DNA of 10,183 bases from Alphaproteobacteria bacterium (GTDB lineage: Bacteria; Pseudomonadota; Alphaproteobacteria; Micropepsales; Micropepsaceae), in assembly GCA_003451645.1 (NCBI GenBank), contig DMER01000029.1:4624-14806 (forward strand), in the 5' to 3' direction. Both the position numbers and the translations under genes were made by a program. This document shows, in pieces, positions 6,595 through 10,183 of the stretch. Every line of letters starts with the position of its first letter. Positions within the stretch are counted from its first letter, which is position 1. The notes below the pieces were generated by a model. The model was not told the origin of the DNA. It saw only the letters and a program-made list of their open reading frames with translations, and did not search any database.

Positions 6595-7686
6595 ATGTCG
6601 TTTAACAGTTTCGGCCACATGTTCCGCGTGACGACCTGGGGCGAGAGCCACGGGCCCGCGATCGGCTGCGTGATTGATGGCTGCCCACCCGGCATCCCGT
6701 TGAGCGAGGCAGACATCCAACCCTGGCTCGACCGCAGGCGGCCGGGCACGTCGAAATTCGTGACCCAGCGCCAGGAGCCGGACACGGTCCGCATCTTATC
6801 CGGCACTTTCGCCGATGAGCGAATGGCCGGACCACTAACCACGGGAACGCCGATTGCGCTTCACATCGATAATCAGGACGCCCGCTCCAAGGACTATGGC
6901 GGCATCCGCGACAAATTCCGGCCAGGCCATGCTGACTATGCCTATTGGGCCAAATATGGTGTGCGCGACTACCGCGGCGGCGGGCGGCAATCGGCGCGGG
7001 AGACAGCCTCGCGCGTTGGCGCAGGCGCAGTTGCACGCAAGGTGCTGAACCACCTTGTGCCCGGAGGTGTCACGGTCAGGGCCGCAATGATCCAGATGGG
7101 GCCACACGCTATTGACCGCGCGCGCTGGGATTGGTCCGCCTGCGAACAAAACCCGTTCTGGTGCCCTGATCCGCAAACCGCGGAACGGTGGGGGGATTAC
7201 CTGGAGGGCGTGCGCAAAGCGGGATCGTCAACCGGCGCCATCATTGAGGTGTTAGCCGAGGGTGTGCCGCCCGGCTGGGGTGCGCCGCTTTATGGCAAGC
7301 TCGATCAGGATTTGGCCTCTGCCCTTATGAGTATCAACGCGGTCAAGGGCGTTGAGATTGGTGCGGGCTTTGCCGCTGCTGCCTTCTCGGGCGAGGATAA
7401 TGCCGATGAAATGCGGTCAGGGCCGCAATTCCTGTCCAACCATGCAGGTGGTATTCTCGGCGGGATATCGACCGGCCAGCCGGTTGTGGCCCGCTTTGCG
7501 GTGAAGCCGACCTCCTCGATCTTGACGCCGCGCCGGACCATCGATGTGCAGGGTCATGAGACGGATATTCTGACCAAGGGCCGTCATGACCCTTGCGTCG
7601 GCATCCGGGCGGTGCCTGTCGGCGAAGCGATGATGGCGATCGTCTTGGCTGACCACGCGCTGCGCCATCGCGGCCAATGCGGTTAG
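6595..7686 (+). CDS. aroC: Chorismate synthase
   Basis: AroC converts 5-enolpyruvylshikimate-3-phosphate to chorismate, the last step of the shikimate pathway, and needs reduced FMN. The 363 residues match the usual length (361 in E. coli). The N-terminal signature [18 protein letters not shown] is at 16-33 with the catalytic H19. [10 protein letters not shown] (109-117 region) contains the second catalytic histidine, H112, and is followed by [14 protein letters not shown] (124-137). The C-terminal [17 protein letters not shown] is also characteristic. The ATG at 6595 gives the expected N-terminus ([16 protein letters not shown]). No Shine-Dalgarno is visible upstream, so translation may be leaderless or depend on weak initiation. 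The gene is divergent from the metallo-hydrolase and convergent with the aminotransferase, with the palindromic element in between. Confidence 0.97.
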   Translation: MSFNSFGHMFRVTTWGESHGPAIGCVIDGCPPGIPLSEADIQPWLDRRRPGTSKFVTQRQEPDTVRILSGTFADERMAGPLTTGTPIALHIDNQDARSKDYGGIRDKFRPGHADYAYWAKYGVRDYRGGGRQSARETASRVGAGAVARKVLNHLVPGGVTVRAAMIQMGPHAIDRARWDWSACEQNPFWCPDPQTAERWGDYLEGVRKAGSSTGAIIEVLAEGVPPGWGAPLYGKLDQDLASALMSINAVKGVEIGAGFAAAAFSGEDNADEMRSGPQFLSNHAGGILGGISTGQPVVARFAVKPTSSILTPRRTIDVQGHETDILTKGRHDPCVGIRAVPVGEAMMAIVLADHALRHRGQCG

Positions 7687-7697
7687 ACTTTTCTGAC

Positions 7698-7740
7698 GCG
7701 CATCTTATCCGAAAACCGCTTCACACTTTTCGGGATGCGC
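7698..7740. repeat. 43-base extragenic palindrome between aroC and the aminotransferase gene
   Basis: Two stacked perfect stems are visible: GCGCATC (7698-7704) with GATGCGC (7734-7740), and CCGAAAA (7709-7715) with TTTTCGG (7727-7733). A one-sided TTAT bulge (7705-7708) and an 11-base loop (7716-7726) complete a 14-base-pair hairpin. The last base is the final G of the aminotransferase TAG stop on the minus strand. The sequence resembles intergenic palindromes I remember as recurring in Hyphomicrobiales genomes, but no second copy occurs in this window. There is no T-tract on either side. It could act as a bidirectional transcription stop or 3'-end stabiliser for the two convergent genes. 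Confidence 0.75.
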
Positions 7741-9137
7741 TAACCCCGCAGCCCCTCCCGCCGCACCCAGTCTTCGCAATCCGTCAGGGCTTTCTCGAAG
7801 CGGTCGAACATTTCGTTGATCTCGCTCTCGGTAATGATCATGGGCGGGCAGAAGGCGAGACGGTCATGCAGAAGCGAGCGCGTCAGAAGGCCATGCTTCT
7901 CGGCGAATTTGACGAGAGCGGGGCCGACCAGTTGCTTGGGCTCGAAATTGCGCTTGGCGGCTTTGTCGGCATTGAGCTCGACCACGCCAACAAGGCCGAT
8001 GGCATCGCCCTCGCCGACAAGAGGAAGCGCTTCGAGCGCCTTGATCCGCTTGCGGAACAAGGGGGCCATGCTGCGCACATGGCCGACGATGTTGCGTTCC
8101 TCATAGATGGCGATCGTCTCGTTGGCGACTGCCGCTGCGACCGGATGCGCCGAATAGGTGAAGCCATGCGCAAAGGTGCCGATCTTCCGGCTTTCATCGA
8201 GCATCGCTTGATACATGTCCTCAGGTACCAGCATCGCGGCGATCGGCGCATAGGCGGAGGAGAGTTGCTTGGCACAAGACACCGTGTGCGGCCGCATACC
8301 ATAGGTCTGCGCGCCCCAGAGATTACCGGTACGGCCAAAGCCGCAAATGACCTCGTCATCGATGAACAGGATGTCGTATTTGGCGAGCACCGGCTGAATA
8401 TGGGCGTAGTAGGTCATAGGAGGGATGATCACGCCACCAGCGCCCATGACGGGCTCTGCGATCATGGCGGCGACCGTGTCCGGTCCTTCGCGCAGGATCA
8501 GCGTTTCGAGATTGGCGGCGAGGCGCTTGCAGAAGTCCTCCTCGCTCTCGCCTGCTTCCGCGTTGCGCCAGTAATGCGGGCAATCGGTGAATTTGATGAA
8601 GTCGAGCGGCAAATCCCAGTCCCGGTGGTTGTTGGGCAGGCCGGTCAGCGAGGCCGCGACCATGGTGACGCCGTGATAGGCCTTATGGCGGGAGATGATC
8701 TTTTTCTTCTGCGGCCTCCCGAGTGCATTGTTGTAGTACCAGACAAGCTTGATCTGGGTGTCGTTGATCTCGGAGCCTGAGGCCGCGAAGAACACCTTGG
8801 ATGTCGGCATCGGCGCGATCTCTTTGAGCTTCTCGGCGAGCGCGATGCCGGCCTCGTGGCTCTTGCCCGCAAAGACGGTCGCGTAGGGCAGGCGGCGCAT
8901 TTGCCGGACAGCAGCCTCGATCAGCCGCTCTTCGCCATGGCCGAGCCCATTGCACCAAAGACCGGCGAGGCCCTCGATATATTCCTTGCCCTGACTGTCA
9001 TAGACATAGATGCCTTTGCCCGAATCCATAACCAAGGGACCCGCCTCGCGCACGCTGGCGAGGTTGGTATAGGGGTGGATCATGGTCTCGATATCGCGCA
9101 CTTGCTCATTGCTAAGCTTGTGAACTGTGGCGGTCAT
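7740..9137 (-). CDS. Class III PLP-dependent aminotransferase (omega-amino acid:pyruvate type)
   Basis: This 465-residue fold-type I enzyme should transfer the terminal amino group of an omega-amino acid, diamine or similar amine to pyruvate or another keto acid in the cytosol. Visible family features are GLWCNGLGHGE (59-69), the phosphate-binding GSEINDTQIK (121-130), RHKAYHG (150-156), DEVICGFGRTG (261-271) with D261 binding the PLP ring nitrogen, and AKQLSSAYAPI (289-299) with K290 as the Schiff-base lysine. The pattern WYYNNALGRPQKKKIISR is typical of the beta-alanine, taurine, putrescine (SpuC-like) pyruvate transaminase group, but the substrate is not resolved. The start was set at the ATG at 9137, with GGAG 8 bases upstream. 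The frame remains open to 9269, but the extra 44 residues look non-conserved. The hydrolase gene ends 67 bases upstream on the same strand, so an operon is possible. Confidence 0.93.
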   Translation of the reverse strand: MTATVHKLSNEQVRDIETMIHPYTNLASVREAGPLVMDSGKGIYVYDSQGKEYIEGLAGLWCNGLGHGEERLIEAAVRQMRRLPYATVFAGKSHEAGIALAEKLKEIAPMPTSKVFFAASGSEINDTQIKLVWYYNNALGRPQKKKIISRHKAYHGVTMVAASLTGLPNNHRDWDLPLDFIKFTDCPHYWRNAEAGESEEDFCKRLAANLETLILREGPDTVAAMIAEPVMGAGGVIIPPMTYYAHIQPVLAKYDILFIDDEVICGFGRTGNLWGAQTYGMRPHTVSCAKQLSSAYAPIAAMLVPEDMYQAMLDESRKIGTFAHGFTYSAHPVAAAVANETIAIYEERNIVGHVRSMAPLFRKRIKALEALPLVGEGDAIGLVGVVELNADKAAKRNFEPKQLVGPALVKFAEKHGLLTRSLLHDRLAFCPPMIITESEINEMFDRFEKALTDCEDWVRREGLRG

Positions 9138-9143
9138 TGGCGG

Positions 9144-9155
9144 CGCTCCGGAGCG
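9144..9155. promoter_or_regulatory. Perfect 12-base palindrome containing the aminotransferase ribosome site
   Basis: CGCTCCGGAGCG is a perfect palindrome. On the minus strand its GGAG (9149-9146) is the Shine-Dalgarno of the aminotransferase gene, 8 bases from the ATG at 9137. It could be a dimeric repressor site, or the site could be hidden by pairing between transcripts. With 12 GC-rich bases, chance is also possible. Confidence 0.4.
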
Positions 9156-9160
9156 GGGAT

Positions 9161-9181
9161 TTGAGTCTTGAGGATTGAGTA
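9161..9181. repeat. Three tandem 7-base repeats upstream of the aminotransferase gene
   Basis: TTGAGTC (9161-9167), TTGAGGA (9168-9174) and TTGAGTA (9175-9181) share TTGAG at an exact 7-base period. They partly overlap a minus-strand TATACT (9183-9178), a possible -10 with no recognisable -35. They could be half-sites for a regulator, but the array is short. Confidence 0.35.
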
Positions 9182-9204
9182 TAGGCAGGTTCTTGACGGC
9201 GCCG

Positions 9205-10182
9205 CTATGTGGCGGACGCACCCCAACCTTGAGGCATGGGCGGCCAGCGGCCGATCCCGCCATTCTCAATCAAGAGCCCGGTCAACGTGCGGTCCATATG
9301 CTGCGCTCGCCAGGTGAGCATCTCCTGCGACAGCGCAAGCAGGCGCGCGGGGTCTTCTAGAGGCGTGCGCCAGGTGGGGTCTTGCGCCAAATCGAAGGCC
9401 AGCGCGCGGCCATCCGCAAATTGCACATAAGCCGCATCCGTGCGGCGCAGGACAGCGAGGCTTTGACGTTCCAGCCGCCGGTCCCACGGCCAGTCATGCG
9501 GGCCTTTGCCGATAAAGCCGAAGCGCCAGTCAAACTCCCAATGCGCGGCCTCACGCCACCAAGGGGGTTCGCGGGCCTCCAGGAACGGGGTGAGGGGCAC
9601 GCCGTCGCATTGCGCAGGCACTGGGATGCCCATGGCTTCGCAGAGGGTTGGGAAGATGTCGATCGTTTCGGTAAAGCGCTCGAGGGCCTTCCCATGGCCT
9701 TGTGGGTGGCGCGGATCGCGGACAAGGCCCAGGATGTGATAGGAGGGATCGAAATACCCGGCCTTTTGCTTGAGGCCGTGCTCGCCCAATTGCTCGCCAT
9801 GGTCGGCGGTCACGACAATGAGGGTATTCTCCCATTGGCCCGAGGCCTCCAACGCCGCCCAGACGCGGCCGAGCTGCGCATCGACCTCCGAGATCATGCC
9901 GTAGTACTGCGCGATCATGTGGCGGAGCGCTTGCAGTTCTTGCGGCGCTTGCAAGACCTCCCAGCGCAAGAGGCCGGCGTGGAAAGGCTCCGGGGCCCTA
10001 GGCCGCGGCGCGGCTGGCAGGGGCACCGCATCAGGGTCGTAGGCCCGGGTATAGTGCCCTGCGGCGGCATAAGGCGGGTGCGGGCGGAAATGCGACAGAT
10101 GCGCGAACCAAGGCCGCGTCTGCGCCCGATGCCAGTCCAGGAACCGGTCAGTCAGGAACGCGGCCATGGAGTGCTCAGCGGG
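9205..10182 (-). CDS. Sulfatase / phosphonate monoester hydrolase-like enzyme, N-terminus cut by the window edge
   Basis: The frame is open to the right edge; 325 residues are visible, ending in TAG. The Met at 10167 is internal, because residues upstream continue in frame. Visible alkaline-phosphatase-superfamily features, counted from that Met, are RPHPPY (28-33), the helix YYGMISEVDAQLGRVWAAL (89-106) and the metal-binding TADHGEQLGEHG (120-131) with D122 and H123. KQKAGYFDPSYHI (133-145) follows and recalls the GKGGYFDPSYHIP motif of phosphonate monoester hydrolases. ETIDIFPTLCEAMGIPVP and a C-terminal AVLRRTDAAYVQF and AFDLAQDP segment complete the fold. The CxPSR-type formylglycine motif is outside the window, so catalytic competence and substrate (sulfate ester, phosphonate monoester or phosphodiester) cannot be confirmed. 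Confidence 0.87.
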   Translation of the reverse strand, partial: PAEHSMAAFLTDRFLDWHRAQTRPWFAHLSHFRPHPPYAAAGHYTRAYDPDAVPLPAAPRPRAPEPFHAGLLRWEVLQAPQELQALRHMIAQYYGMISEVDAQLGRVWAALEASGQWENTLIVVTADHGEQLGEHGLKQKAGYFDPSYHILGLVRDPRHPQGHGKALERFTETIDIFPTLCEAMGIPVPAQCDGVPLTPFLEAREPPWWREAAHWEFDWRFGFIGKGPHDWPWDRRLERQSLAVLRRTDAAYVQFADGRALAFDLAQDPTWRTPLEDPARLLALSQEMLTWRAQHMDRTLTGLLIENGGIGRWPPMPQGWGASAT

Positions 10183-10183
10183 C

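Noticed and set aside
5400..6605. Plus-strand open frame of 401 codons starting inside fabI and running antisense through the whole hydrolase gene
   Set aside because: Its translation is rich in Arg, His, Gly and Cys with no domain. It begins within fabI, and the opposite strand encodes a complete zinc hydrolase with a strong ribosome site. It is a GC-rich antisense shadow.
7677..8780. Plus-strand open frame of 367 codons antisense to the aminotransferase
   Set aside because: The minus strand carries all class III transaminase motifs, including the Schiff-base lysine. The antisense product shows no recognisable family features.

Overview
The window looks like an ordinary chromosomal housekeeping segment of an alphaproteobacterium. 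It is GC-rich and densely packed. The gene set pdxH, a zinc-finger-less DnaJ-type protein, fabI and aroC is, from memory, a recurring alphaproteobacterial neighbourhood. A 43-base palindrome after aroC resembles intergenic palindromes I remember from Hyphomicrobiales (Rhizobiales). I therefore lean to that order, without proof from the window.

Layout from left to right. The 3' part of a class I SAM-dependent methyltransferase (+) runs in from the left edge, and its stop overlaps the stop of a convergent FieF-type cation diffusion facilitator (-). The metal exporter gene lies 16 bases downstream of pdxH (-), so these two are probably co-transcribed. Divergent from pdxH is a lipoprotein with two blocks of Sel1 repeats (+), behind a good sigma-70-like promoter. 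A J-domain co-chaperone (+) and fabI (+) follow. A membrane-anchored metallo-beta-lactamase-fold hydrolase (-) converges on fabI and is divergent from aroC (+). After aroC comes the palindromic element, then a class III (omega-amino acid type) aminotransferase (-). Last is the C-terminal part of a sulfatase or phosphonate monoester hydrolase-like enzyme (-), cut by the right edge.

The genes fit general metabolism: fatty-acid elongation (FabI), the shikimate pathway (AroC), PLP supply (PdxH) and a PLP-dependent transaminase, metal export, protein folding and envelope functions. Apart from the tight spacing pdxH-CDF and possibly hydrolase-aminotransferase, nothing shows them acting as one pathway.

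There is no tRNA, rRNA, CRISPR array, insertion sequence or phage gene that I can see. No stretch over 300 bases lacks a gene; the longest gaps are about 136 bases (pdxH-Sel1) and 134 bases (Sel1-dnaJ). I do not see a convincing undescribed multi-gene system. The most interesting items are non-coding: the palindrome after aroC, a perfect hairpin inside the 3' end of the hydrolase gene opposite the fabI terminus, the overlapping convergent stop codons, and a perfect 12-base palindrome that contains the aminotransferase ribosome binding site.
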